Part shown: positions 1 to 6,251 of the stretch, piece by piece
How the letters are laid out: every line of letters starts with the position of its first letter
How positions within the stretch are numbered: position 1 is the first letter of the stretch
Translations under genes and position numbers: made by a program
NCBI GenBank assembly: GCA_029862935.1
Contig: JAOTWK010000104.1
Coordinates: 1 to 9,612, forward strand
Origin: Gemmatimonadota bacterium
GTDB lineage: Bacteria; Gemmatimonadota; Gemmatimonadetes; Gemmatimonadales; GWC2-71-9
DNA length: 9,612 bases
Direction: 5' to 3'
The notes under the pieces: generated by a model
Seen by the model: only the letters and a program-made list of their open reading frames with translations
Told to the model about the DNA's origin: nothing
Database searches by the model: none

Positions 1-178
1 GCGCGGCGTGTTCCAACTGATTCGCGACATCAATGCCACAGGTACGGCGGTTGTGTTCGCGACACACGATCTCGATCTCGTGCGGCAGACTACCTACCGG
101 ACGATGGAGCTGCGAGAGGGAGCCGTTGTGTACGACTCGAAAGAAGAGGATGCCTTGACCGACGAGGGGTTGCTGTGA
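1..178 (+). CDS. ftsE: FtsE, cell-division ABC ATPase (3' end only)
   Basis: This is the last 58 codons of an ABC ATPase; its start lies before the window. The reading frame begins at base 2 and ends with TGA at 176-178. The fragment contains FATHDLDLV, the H-loop histidine region that follows Walker B in ABC ATPases, then a short GAVVYDSKEED tail typical of the FtsE C-terminus. FtsE is the cytoplasmic ATPase of the FtsEX complex, which acts at the division septum. The assignment to FtsE rather than another ATPase rests mainly on the next gene, ftsX, whose GTG start overlaps this stop by 4 nt (GTGA, 175-178). Walker A, the signature and Walker B are outside the window. Confidence 0.9.
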   Translation, partial: RGVFQLIRDINATGTAVVFATHDLDLVRQTTYRTMELREGAVVYDSKEEDALTDEGLL

Positions 179-1032
179 GACTCACCGTCCGCGAGGCGCT
201 CCTCTCGTTCGTCCGTGCACCCGTCTTGTCGGTGCTCGCGGTCACGACGATTGGCTTCGCGCTCTTTGTCTTGGGTCTGTTTGGACTGGTGGCGCTCAAC
301 CTGCGCGACACGCTGACCGAGATCGCCGAGCGGGTCGAAGTCGTGGTCTACCTCACCCGCGGCACGCCAGTCGAGGTGGCAACGGTCGCCATCGGCGACA
401 TCCAGGCGTTCCCCGAAGTCGAGTCCGCGATCTACGTGACGGAAGAGCAAGCTCTCGAGCGCGCACGGCAGCAGCTGACGGAGTTCCGTGGCGTGTTTAC
501 CGACCTCGAGACGAATCCGTTGCCAGCGTCGTTGGAGGTTCGGCTCCTTCCCGAGTATCGCGATGCCCCTAACGTGCAGGCTGTCGCGGAACGACTGCGG
601 GGGTTTCGGTTCGTGGAAGACGTTCGCTTTGGAGGCGAGTGGGTCGAGAAACTGGACCGACTGCGTCGTCTCGCAGGCGTCGTCGGTCTCGTTATCGGAA
701 TCGGCTTTGCGGCGGCGGCAACGATCATCATCGGTACGACCATTCGGATGACCGTGTTGGCCCGAACCCGCGAAATTCAGATCATGCGTCTCGTCGGGGC
801 CACGGACGGGTTCATCCGTCGGCCGTTCCTCTTGGACGGCGCCATCAAAGGCGCCTTGGGTGGCGTGCTGGCGATCTTGCTCAACTATGCGGCGTACCTC
901 GCCGTGAGCCGCGGGTTGTTCGAGGCGGCGTTCTTCACCGCCGGACAAGCCAGCTTGTTCGTGGCACTGGGCATCCTGCTGGGACTCGGCGCAAGCCTCG
1001 TGAGCGTCGGGCGGCACCTTCCACAGGCGTGA
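175..1032 (+). CDS. ftsX: FtsX, cell-division ABC transporter-like membrane protein
   Basis: This 285-aa protein is the inner-membrane partner of FtsE and couples ATP hydrolysis to activation of periplasmic murein hydrolases; it is not thought to transport a substrate. It has the FtsX plan: a short cytoplasmic N-terminus, TM1 at about residues 17-41, a periplasmic domain at about 42-165, then three TM helices (about 167-190, 222-244, 257-278). The stretch after TM2, REIQIMRLVGATDGFIRRPF (200-218), is the strongly conserved FtsX coupling motif. The large loop after TM1 is where FtsX recruits its periplasmic partner in studied systems. The start is GTG at 175, preceded by GAGGGG (164-169, 5-nt spacing), and it overlaps the ftsE stop. 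The stop overlaps the start of the EnvC-like gene by 4 nt, so the three genes are probably translationally coupled. Confidence 0.96.
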   Translation: MRLTVREALLSFVRAPVLSVLAVTTIGFALFVLGLFGLVALNLRDTLTEIAERVEVVVYLTRGTPVEVATVAIGDIQAFPEVESAIYVTEEQALERARQQLTEFRGVFTDLETNPLPASLEVRLLPEYRDAPNVQAVAERLRGFRFVEDVRFGGEWVEKLDRLRRLAGVVGLVIGIGFAAAATIIIGTTIRMTVLARTREIQIMRLVGATDGFIRRPFLLDGAIKGALGGVLAILLNYAAYLAVSRGLFEAAFFTAGQASLFVALGILLGLGASLVSVGRHLPQA

Positions 1033-2204
1033 CGCGGGTCCCTTCCTTCCCGGTCCTGCTGTCGCTGCTCGTCGGATTCGCCAGCGCGGACGCGGCGGCA
1101 CAGCGCCCCGACATCACTCGGCGGATTCAAGAGAACCAGCAGCGCCTCGACTCGATTCGACAAGAACGTGAACGGCTGCAGGACCAGCTCGCCCAGCTCG
1201 AGGGTCGTTTGTACACCATCACCGCCGAGTTGCAGAACATCGAGCAGCAAAAGGGCGCCACCGCCCGGATCGTCAACGAACTCGATCGACAGATCAACTC
1301 GCTCGATGCCGAGCTCGACACGGTGACGATGGACCTCCTGCTGGCCGAGGACGCCTGGGCCGAGAAGCGAGCCATTCTCGAGAAGCGACTGGTCGAGATC
1401 TACAAGCGGGGTGACTTGTGGATCTTCGAGGTCCTGCTCGCCGCCGAGAGCTTCGGCGATCTCGTGAGCCGCTACAAATATCTCTACCTCGCGACCGTGC
1501 AGGACCGTGCCCTCACCAAGTCTGTCGAGGACCTGCGCAATCGTGTCGCGGTGCGCCGCCGAGAACTGGTGGTCGGCTATCAGGAACTTGGGCGCCAGCG
1601 GAGCGAGCGGGGCGATGAACTCGATCGCTTCGTGTCACTCGAACGCCGGCGAGCGCGCGCACTGCGAAACACACGGGCATCACAGCAACGCGCCACCGAT
1701 AGACTCGACGCCCTCGCGCGGGATGAACAGCAACTCAACGACCTGCTCGCCTCGCTGGAACGCGAGCGACTGCGCGTTGGCGCCGGGGTACCCGGCACCA
1801 TCAGTGGCACTACGCTGGGCAACCTCGATTGGCCCCTCAGCGGGCGCCTCCTCTACAAGTTCGGACGTCAAGCCGGGCCCGACAACACGGCCATTCGGCG
1901 TCACGGGATAGGCATCAGCGTACCCGTCGGCACGGACGTCCGAGCCGTCGCGGCTGGCACAATCCAGCACGCCGGTCCGCTTGGCACCTACGGCCCCACC
2001 GCGATCCTCGATCACGGTGGCGGTTACTACACGCTGTACCTGTACCTGTCGCGCCTCGACGTCGCCGCAGGCACGGCGGTGAGCCGCGGGCAAGTACTCG
2101 GCGTGTCGGGCGGGGCAACGTCCGATGCCGGCCCTCACATCGAGTTCCAGATCCGCGAGCGCGGCATCCCACTCGACCCGGAGTTGTGGCTGAAGAGGAG
2201 ATGA
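1029..2204 (+). CDS. envC: EnvC-like murein hydrolase activator with degenerate LytM (M23) domain
   Basis: The 391-aa product is secreted to the periplasm: a signal peptide (about residues 1-24, hydrophobic VLLSLLVGFASA, cut near AAA-Q) precedes two long charged coiled-coil stretches (about 27-125 and 155-250). The C-terminal LytM/M23 domain spans about 266-388. Coiled coil plus LytM is the EnvC layout; in E. coli EnvC is held by FtsX and activates the amidases AmiA and AmiB. Aligned by eye with active M23 peptidases (HxxxD ... H ... HxH), the first Zn histidine is R291, the aspartate is G295, the YxHL histidine is Y339 and HxH is H370-I-E372. Three ligand or catalytic histidines and the aspartate are therefore lost, so it should be an activator and not an enzyme. 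I chose GTG 1029 because it overlaps the ftsX stop (GTGA) and directly precedes the signal peptide; no strong Shine-Dalgarno is visible. The frame stays open upstream only because it runs through ftsX. Confidence 0.9.
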   Translation: MTRVPSFPVLLSLLVGFASADAAAQRPDITRRIQENQQRLDSIRQERERLQDQLAQLEGRLYTITAELQNIEQQKGATARIVNELDRQINSLDAELDTVTMDLLLAEDAWAEKRAILEKRLVEIYKRGDLWIFEVLLAAESFGDLVSRYKYLYLATVQDRALTKSVEDLRNRVAVRRRELVVGYQELGRQRSERGDELDRFVSLERRRARALRNTRASQQRATDRLDALARDEQQLNDLLASLERERLRVGAGVPGTISGTTLGNLDWPLSGRLLYKFGRQAGPDNTAIRRHGIGISVPVGTDVRAVAAGTIQHAGPLGTYGPTAILDHGGGYYTLYLYLSRLDVAAGTAVSRGQVLGVSGGATSDAGPHIEFQIRERGIPLDPELWLKRR

Positions 2205-2210
2205 TAACGA

Positions 2211-2280
2211 CAGCGGCTAGAGCGGCAGTACCAATCTCTGTCAGCCTGCCGCTTCTGCCGCCGTTTCCCATCTGCCGCTG
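2211..2280 (+). terminator. GC-rich inverted repeats between envC and the efflux operon, possible terminator
   Basis: The gap after the envC stop holds several complementary segments. AGCGGCAG (2221-2228) pairs perfectly with CTGCCGCT at 2246-2253 (17-nt loop) and equally with a second CTGCCGCT at 2272-2279. CAGCGGC (2211-2217) can pair with GCCGCTG (2274-2280). A third CTGCCG lies at 2255-2260. No run of T follows, so it does not look like a standard intrinsic terminator. It could still slow or end ftsEX-envC transcription, or simply be a GC-rich spacer. Confidence 0.3.
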
Positions 2281-2285
2281 CCCAC

Positions 2286-2314
2286 TTGCGCCGAAAGAGC
2301 GACCTGGCCATAAT
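2286..2314 (+). promoter_or_regulatory. Probable sigma70-type promoter of the TetR/efflux operon
   Basis: The -35 candidate TTGCGC (2286-2291) is separated by exactly 17 bp from the -10 candidate CATAAT (2309-2314), which matches TATAAT at 5 of 6 positions. The -35 matches TTGACA only at its TTG. The -10 lies in an A/T-rich patch that stands out in this GC-rich window. Transcription would begin near 2320-2323, at or next to the first ATG of the regulator gene, so the transcript may be leaderless or nearly so. Direct-repeat boxes follow immediately, as expected for a repressor-controlled promoter. Confidence 0.6.
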
Positions 2315-2315
2315 T

Positions 2316-2343
2316 CAAACGTATGAACTCCTACATACGTATG
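2316..2343 (+). promoter_or_regulatory. Twin palindromic boxes, probable TetR operator
   Basis: Two 10-bp boxes, CAAACGTATG (2316-2325) and CATACGTATG (2334-2343), are direct repeats (9 of 10 identical) with 18-bp spacing. The second is a perfect palindrome and the first departs from it at one base. The sequence can also be read as one inverted repeat, ACGTATG-N8-CATACGT (2319-2325 and 2334-2340). The position, covering the predicted transcription start and the first codons of the TetR gene, fits autorepression. Which half-sites the protein uses is an inference. Confidence 0.6.
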
Positions 2344-2958
2344 AAAGATGATCTATCAACGGCGACGGTTCTGCTAAACACGGCGACCGAGCTGTTCGTC
2401 ACCCACGGGTATGCCGGCACCTCGATCCGGGCCATCACGGATCGAGCAGGCGCCAACCTCGGTGCGGTCACCTACCACTACGGCACCAAAGACGCACTCT
2501 ACCAGGCCGTGGCAGCGTCGCTCCTCGAGCCGTTCCGAGAGCACGTCGCCGCCACAGCAGAGGTCCCAGGAGCACCGCTCGATCGGCTGGAATCGCTGGT
2601 CCGGGCGGTGTTCCAGTACTTGCACGCGCATCCCGAGCTGCCACGGTTCATCGTGCAGCAATTGGCCGCGGTTCGCCCAGTCCCGGTCGCGGTGCAAACG
2701 GCGCTCGAAGCCAACCACCGAGTCATCGCCGAACTCATTGCCGCCGGGCAACGGGACGGCTCGATTCGCGATGGCGATGCTCGACTGCTTGCGCTCAGCG
2801 TTGTCGCTCAGCCGATCTGGATGACGGTAGTGCGGGAATTCCTGCAACAGGCCATTGGCGTGGATCAACGCGACCCTCGCACACGGGCCGAGATCATCGA
2901 TACCGCTATGCGATTTGTCCGGGCCGGACTCGCCGGCCCTCGGGGACCACAGCCATGA
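2323..2958 (+). CDS. TetR-family transcriptional regulator of the efflux operon (CecR-like)
   Basis: This 211-aa product (205 aa if the in-frame ATG at 2341 is used) has the TetR layout: an N-terminal helix-turn-helix at about residues 34-60 (TSIRAITDRAGANLGAVTYH, then YGTKDALY) and an all-helical C-terminal ligand and dimer domain. Helix 3 ends in the usual [AV]xYHYGxKxxLY pattern. TetR proteins usually repress neighbouring genes and release DNA on binding a small molecule. Its place at the head of a ybhG-ATPase-ybhS-ybhR operon matches CecR (YbiH) of E. coli, so control of this exporter is the likely role; the inducer is unknown. Neither ATG candidate has a Shine-Dalgarno, unlike most later genes, and both lie inside the putative operator boxes. 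The stop overlaps the next gene start (ATGA, 2955-2958). Confidence 0.9.
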   Translation: MNSYIRMKDDLSTATVLLNTATELFVTHGYAGTSIRAITDRAGANLGAVTYHYGTKDALYQAVAASLLEPFREHVAATAEVPGAPLDRLESLVRAVFQYLHAHPELPRFIVQQLAAVRPVPVAVQTALEANHRVIAELIAAGQRDGSIRDGDARLLALSVVAQPIWMTVVREFLQQAIGVDQRDPRTRAEIIDTAMRFVRAGLAGPRGPQP

Positions 2959-4313
2959 ATCGCCCTCGCGGATGCGACCTGCTGACGTGGCTCATCTGTG
3001 CCGCGACGCTTTCCGCGTCACCGCTGCTCGCCCAGGATCGGGAGCCTCTCCTCACCGTACAACACGCCGTGGAGCTGTCGCTCGCCTCCTATCCGTCGAT
3101 TGGCGCCGCGCGTGCTCGCGTCGACGAAGCTCAGGCACGAGTCGGCCAAGCCACTTCTCGTTGGTGGCCCGCCCTCAGCATGGAGGCAAGCAGCTTCCGA
3201 CACGCAGAACCAATGCTCGTCTATCCCCTGCACGGCTTCGACACATCGGCCTTCCAGTTCGACCGGACACTGTTGCAGGGGAATGTCACCGCTGGTTGGA
3301 CGCTGTTTGACGGTGGCGGTCGCGGCGCCCGTATTCGAGCGGCACGGGCCGATGAAGCCGCTGTCACCAGTGCGGGCACCGCGTCGGAGATGGATGTCGT
3401 GCTCAATGTCGTGGCGGCCTATCTCACCGTCCGCTCCGCTCACGAGACACTCGACGCAGAGCTCCAGAGCCTGACCGCGCTCACCGCCGAGCGGGACCGC
3501 GTGCAACGACTCCGCGACGAAGGGCAGGCCGCTGACGTCGAGCTCCTTCGTGTCGCGGCAGCGCTGGCACAAGCCGAATCCGAGCGCGTGTCGACCGCTG
3601 CATCGCTGGACGTTGCGGAACGATCGCTCGCCCGATGGCTCGGGCTCGATGTCGATCGGACCAGGGCAGCCCATCTGGGCACCGTGTCCCTGAAGGATTC
3701 GGTGGCCGCGGACGTGCGCGATCACCTCACCGCTCGGTTTGAGGCGGCGAACCCGGAGCTGCTGGCGGCGCGGCAGCAACGCGAAGCGGCCGAGTGGTCG
3801 CGGCGGGCCGCAATCGGAGCGTGGTTTCCTCAGCTCGACCTCGTAGGACGCTACCTCCTGTTCAGCGGCCCCGAGTTCGACGTGCAGGGAGAATGGCAAG
3901 CCGGCGTACGACTCTCCTATCCCCTCTTCACCGGTGGGGCGAGGGCAAGTGCGGTGTCAGCCACTGCAGCGCGTGCCGTCGCCGCTGCAGAGCAGGAGCG
4001 ACTCCTGGCGCTCCGCGGCGCGGACGCACTGGATCGCGCGCTCTCAACGGTCCAGGAAACCCGTGCCCGCGCCGCCGCAGTGGGAACTGCGGTGGCGCAT
4101 TTGACCGAAGTCGCCCGGATCGAACAACTGGCGCTTCAGGAAGGGGCCGGCACGCAGACCGACTTCCTACGTGCCGACGCCGACCTGCGACGTACTCGGG
4201 CCGCGTTGGTGCGTGCGCGGCATGCAGAGATCATCGCCCGAGTCCAGCTCGCCCGGATCACCGGAGACCTGACCGTGGCCTGGCTCGCCGCAACGCTGGA
4301 GACATCTCCATGA
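2955..4313 (+). CDS. TolC-like outer-membrane efflux channel
   Basis: The 452-aa protein is an outer-membrane factor of the TolC/OEP family, forming the trimeric exit duct of a tripartite exporter. It begins with a signal peptide (hydrophobic core about residues 9-25, ending LLAQ, then DREP). No convincing lipobox is seen, so it is TolC-like rather than an OprM-type lipoprotein. The expected internal duplication is visible: WWPALSMEA (70-78) with WTLFDGG (115-121) in the first half corresponds to WFPQLDLVG (290-298) with YPLFTGG (322-328) in the second. Long Ala/Arg/Glu-rich helices follow each, as in the periplasmic tunnel. GGGGA (2942-2946, 8-nt spacing) supports the ATG at 2955. It overlaps both neighbours by 4 nt. 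E. coli ybhGFSR has no channel gene of its own, whereas here it is part of the operon. Confidence 0.93.
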   Translation: MNRPRGCDLLTWLICAATLSASPLLAQDREPLLTVQHAVELSLASYPSIGAARARVDEAQARVGQATSRWWPALSMEASSFRHAEPMLVYPLHGFDTSAFQFDRTLLQGNVTAGWTLFDGGGRGARIRAARADEAAVTSAGTASEMDVVLNVVAAYLTVRSAHETLDAELQSLTALTAERDRVQRLRDEGQAADVELLRVAAALAQAESERVSTAASLDVAERSLARWLGLDVDRTRAAHLGTVSLKDSVAADVRDHLTARFEAANPELLAARQQREAAEWSRRAAIGAWFPQLDLVGRYLLFSGPEFDVQGEWQAGVRLSYPLFTGGARASAVSATAARAVAAAEQERLLALRGADALDRALSTVQETRARAAAVGTAVAHLTEVARIEQLALQEGAGTQTDFLRADADLRRTRAALVRARHAEIIARVQLARITGDLTVAWLAATLETSP

Positions 4314-5308
4314 CCGCTCGTCACCGTCTCATCATCGTCGCGATCGCCGTCGTGGTCATGGCAGTGACATTGCTGGTGTTGAGTCTTCGCTCGGCAGGCA
4401 CGCCGGACATCATTGAAGCGTCTGGGACCGTCGAGGCGACCGAGGCCGACCTCGGATTCCAGACACCCGGCCGTGTCGATCGCATCGTGGTCCAGGAAGG
4501 CGACGCTGTCGAACAGGACCAGGAACTCGCGTGGCTCGATCGCCGCGAGCTGTCGGCCGCCAAACGCGTAGCGGAGGCACAGGTCGACGCCGCCCGCGCA
4601 CGTCTCGCCGAGTTGCAGCGAGGGTTTCGGCCAGAGGAGGTCGCCCAGGGTCGCGCCGCAGTGCAAGCCGCAACGCGTCGACTGGACGACGCGCGGCGCG
4701 ATGTGGAGCGCACCCGCCGACTCCATGCAGGAGGGGCCGTGAGCGACCATCAGCTCGAGAACGCCGAGTCGGCGGTGACAGTGGTCGAGTCCGAATACGA
4801 GAGCGTCATCGAGCAACTGCAGATCCTCGAGCGTGGTCCGCGTTCGGAGCAGATCGCGGCGCAACGGGGTGTGCTCGCGCAGGCGGAGGCCACGGTTGGG
4901 AGGGCGGACGCGGCACTCGAGTACGCGGTCGTGCAGGCTCCCTTTGCCGGTACGGTCACCATCCGGCACCGAGAACCCGGCGAGACCGTACCGGCAGGCA
5001 TGCCGGTCGTCACACTGATGAACCCCGACAGTCGATGGATACGGATCTACGTGTCGGAGACGCAGGTCGGCAGGTTGGCGCTCGGCCTCCCCGCCACGAT
5101 CTCTGCCGACGCGTATGAAGACCGTACCTACGACGGGCGCATTACGTTCATTGCGGACGAGGCGGAGTTCACCCCGCGCAACGTGCAGACCACAGAAGAG
5201 CGTGTGAAGCTCGTGTACCGGGTGAAAGTGCAGATTCTCGGTGATCCCTCGTTCGACTTGAAGCCGGGTCTCCCCGCCGACGTTCGCATCGACACCTCAT
5301 CCCGCTGA
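4310..5308 (+). CDS. ybhG: YbhG-like periplasmic adaptor (HlyD / membrane fusion family)
   Basis: The 332-aa adaptor links the inner-membrane ABC unit to the outer-membrane channel. An N-terminal membrane anchor (about residues 7-25) is followed by the first half of the lipoyl (biotinyl-lipoyl-like) domain (GFQTPGRVDRIVVQEGDAVE, 49-68). A long helical hairpin rich in Ala, Arg, Glu and Gln spans about 80-200, and the second lipoyl half is VVQAPFAGTV (207-216) with EPGETV (222-227). A beta-barrel domain follows from about 240. The segment AEFTPRNVQTTEERVKLVYR (285-304) closely resembles the hallmark C-terminal stretch of E. coli YbhG, which separates it from generic HlyD or AcrA proteins. Start ATG 4310 has GGAGA at 4298-4302 and overlaps the channel gene stop. 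The frame is open further upstream, but that region is the tolC-like gene. Confidence 0.93.
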   Translation: MTARHRLIIVAIAVVVMAVTLLVLSLRSAGTPDIIEASGTVEATEADLGFQTPGRVDRIVVQEGDAVEQDQELAWLDRRELSAAKRVAEAQVDAARARLAELQRGFRPEEVAQGRAAVQAATRRLDDARRDVERTRRLHAGGAVSDHQLENAESAVTVVESEYESVIEQLQILERGPRSEQIAAQRGVLAQAEATVGRADAALEYAVVQAPFAGTVTIRHREPGETVPAGMPVVTLMNPDSRWIRIYVSETQVGRLALGLPATISADAYEDRTYDGRITFIADEAEFTPRNVQTTEERVKLVYRVKVQILGDPSFDLKPGLPADVRIDTSSR

Positions 5309-5312
5309 TCAC

Positions 5313-6251
5313 GTGGACGAGCCTGCCGTCGCCGTTCGCGATCTTCACCGTCGGTTCGGCGACGTGCACGCCGTTGCCGGACTCACGCTCGATGTCGCTC
5401 CTGGCGAGCTCTTTGGTATCGTGGGCCCTGACGGAGCCGGGAAGACCACCACCCTCAGGATGCTGGCGGGTGTCGTCCGACCGACGTCGGGCGACGCCGT
5501 CGTCGGCGGTGTGAGCGTGGCAGACGATCCAGAGGGAGTGAAACATCACATCGCGTATATGTCTCAGCGGTTCGGACTCTACACTGACCTCACGGTCCGC
5601 GAGAACATCGACTTCTACGCCGACCTGTTTCTCGTCCCACGGGCTGCGCGGGCAAGCCGACGGGAACGATTGTACGCCTTTTCGGGCCTCGGCCCGTTCG
5701 AGCACCGGCTCGCCGGCCAGCTCTCGGGTGGCATGAAGCAGAAACTGGGCCTCTGCTGTGCGCTGGTGCACGAGCCAGACATCATGTTGTTGGATGAGCC
5801 CACCTTCGGCGTCGACCCAATTTCACGGCGCGACCTCTGGCTGATCGTGCACGGGATGGTCGCCAACGGCATGACGGTGATCGTCGCGACGGCTTATCTC
5901 GACGAGGCCGAGCGCTGCGATCGCGTGGCATTCCTCCACCACGGCCGACTCGTGGAGCTCGATACACCGGCGGCGCTGCAACAGCAGCTGGCAGAGCGAG
6001 TCTACCAGGTCCGGACAAACCATCCCCGAATGGCGCGCGACGTGCTGCGCGCGCATGAGGCGGTGCAGCAGGCAGTGCTATTCGGCGACATGTTGCACGT
6101 GACCTTCGAGCGGCCAGAGCGCGACTGGCCCCGTGCCCGCGCGGCCCTCGCCGAAGCTTCGATCGAGGTCCTCGAGGCAGCACCCACCGAAGCCTCACTG
6201 GAAGACGTCTTCATCCAATTGGTTAGCGAGTCGGGAGCGGGACATGGGTGA
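5313..6251 (+). CDS. ABC ATPase, first of pair (matches N-terminal half of YbhF)
   Basis: This 312-aa cytoplasmic ATPase powers the exporter. Walker A is GPDGAGKT (38-45), Q-loop Q85, signature LSGGMKQ (137-143), Walker B IMLLDE (157-162), and D-loop GVDP (167-169 with G166). The H-loop position holds alanine: VATAYLDEAE (191-200) with A194 where other ABC ATPases have histidine. The signature is canonical, so this subunit can complete the partner's ATP site but probably binds nucleotide in a slow or inactive site of its own. GPDG in Walker A and ATAY at the H-loop are, from memory, also seen in the first nucleotide-binding domain of YbhF/RbbA-type proteins. In E. coli YbhF both domains are fused; here they are separate genes. 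Start GTG 5313 lies 4 nt after the ybhG stop without a clear Shine-Dalgarno. The gene overlaps the next by 8 nt. Confidence 0.94.
   Translation: MDEPAVAVRDLHRRFGDVHAVAGLTLDVAPGELFGIVGPDGAGKTTTLRMLAGVVRPTSGDAVVGGVSVADDPEGVKHHIAYMSQRFGLYTDLTVRENIDFYADLFLVPRAARASRRERLYAFSGLGPFEHRLAGQLSGGMKQKLGLCCALVHEPDIMLLDEPTFGVDPISRRDLWLIVHGMVANGMTVIVATAYLDEAERCDRVAFLHHGRLVELDTPAALQQQLAERVYQVRTNHPRMARDVLRAHEAVQQAVLFGDMLHVTFERPERDWPRARAALAEASIEVLEAAPTEASLEDVFIQLVSESGAGHG

Noticed and set aside
639..1028. N-terminal extension of the EnvC-like protein
   Set aside because: The frame is open upstream but encodes an Arg-rich sequence overlapping ftsX. The GTG at 1029 immediately precedes a signal peptide and overlaps the ftsX stop, so the extension is not real.
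94..1101. Long minus-strand ORF (335 aa) opposite ftsX
   Set aside because: It lies wholly opposite the well-supported ftsX and the start of envC. Its translation is a charged, His/Asp/Arg-rich low-complexity sequence typical of antisense frames in GC-rich genes, with no domain motif.
1815..2204. Active M23 metallopeptidase
   Set aside because: Zinc ligands are replaced (R291, G295, Y339, E372), so catalytic activity is not expected.
3018..3899. Minus-strand ORF (293 aa) opposite the tolC-like gene
   Set aside because: Shadow of a clear outer-membrane channel gene; no signal, membrane or catalytic motif is visible.
4136..4969. Minus-strand ORF (277 aa) opposite the adaptor gene
   Set aside because: Antisense shadow of the GC-rich adaptor gene, with no recognisable domain.
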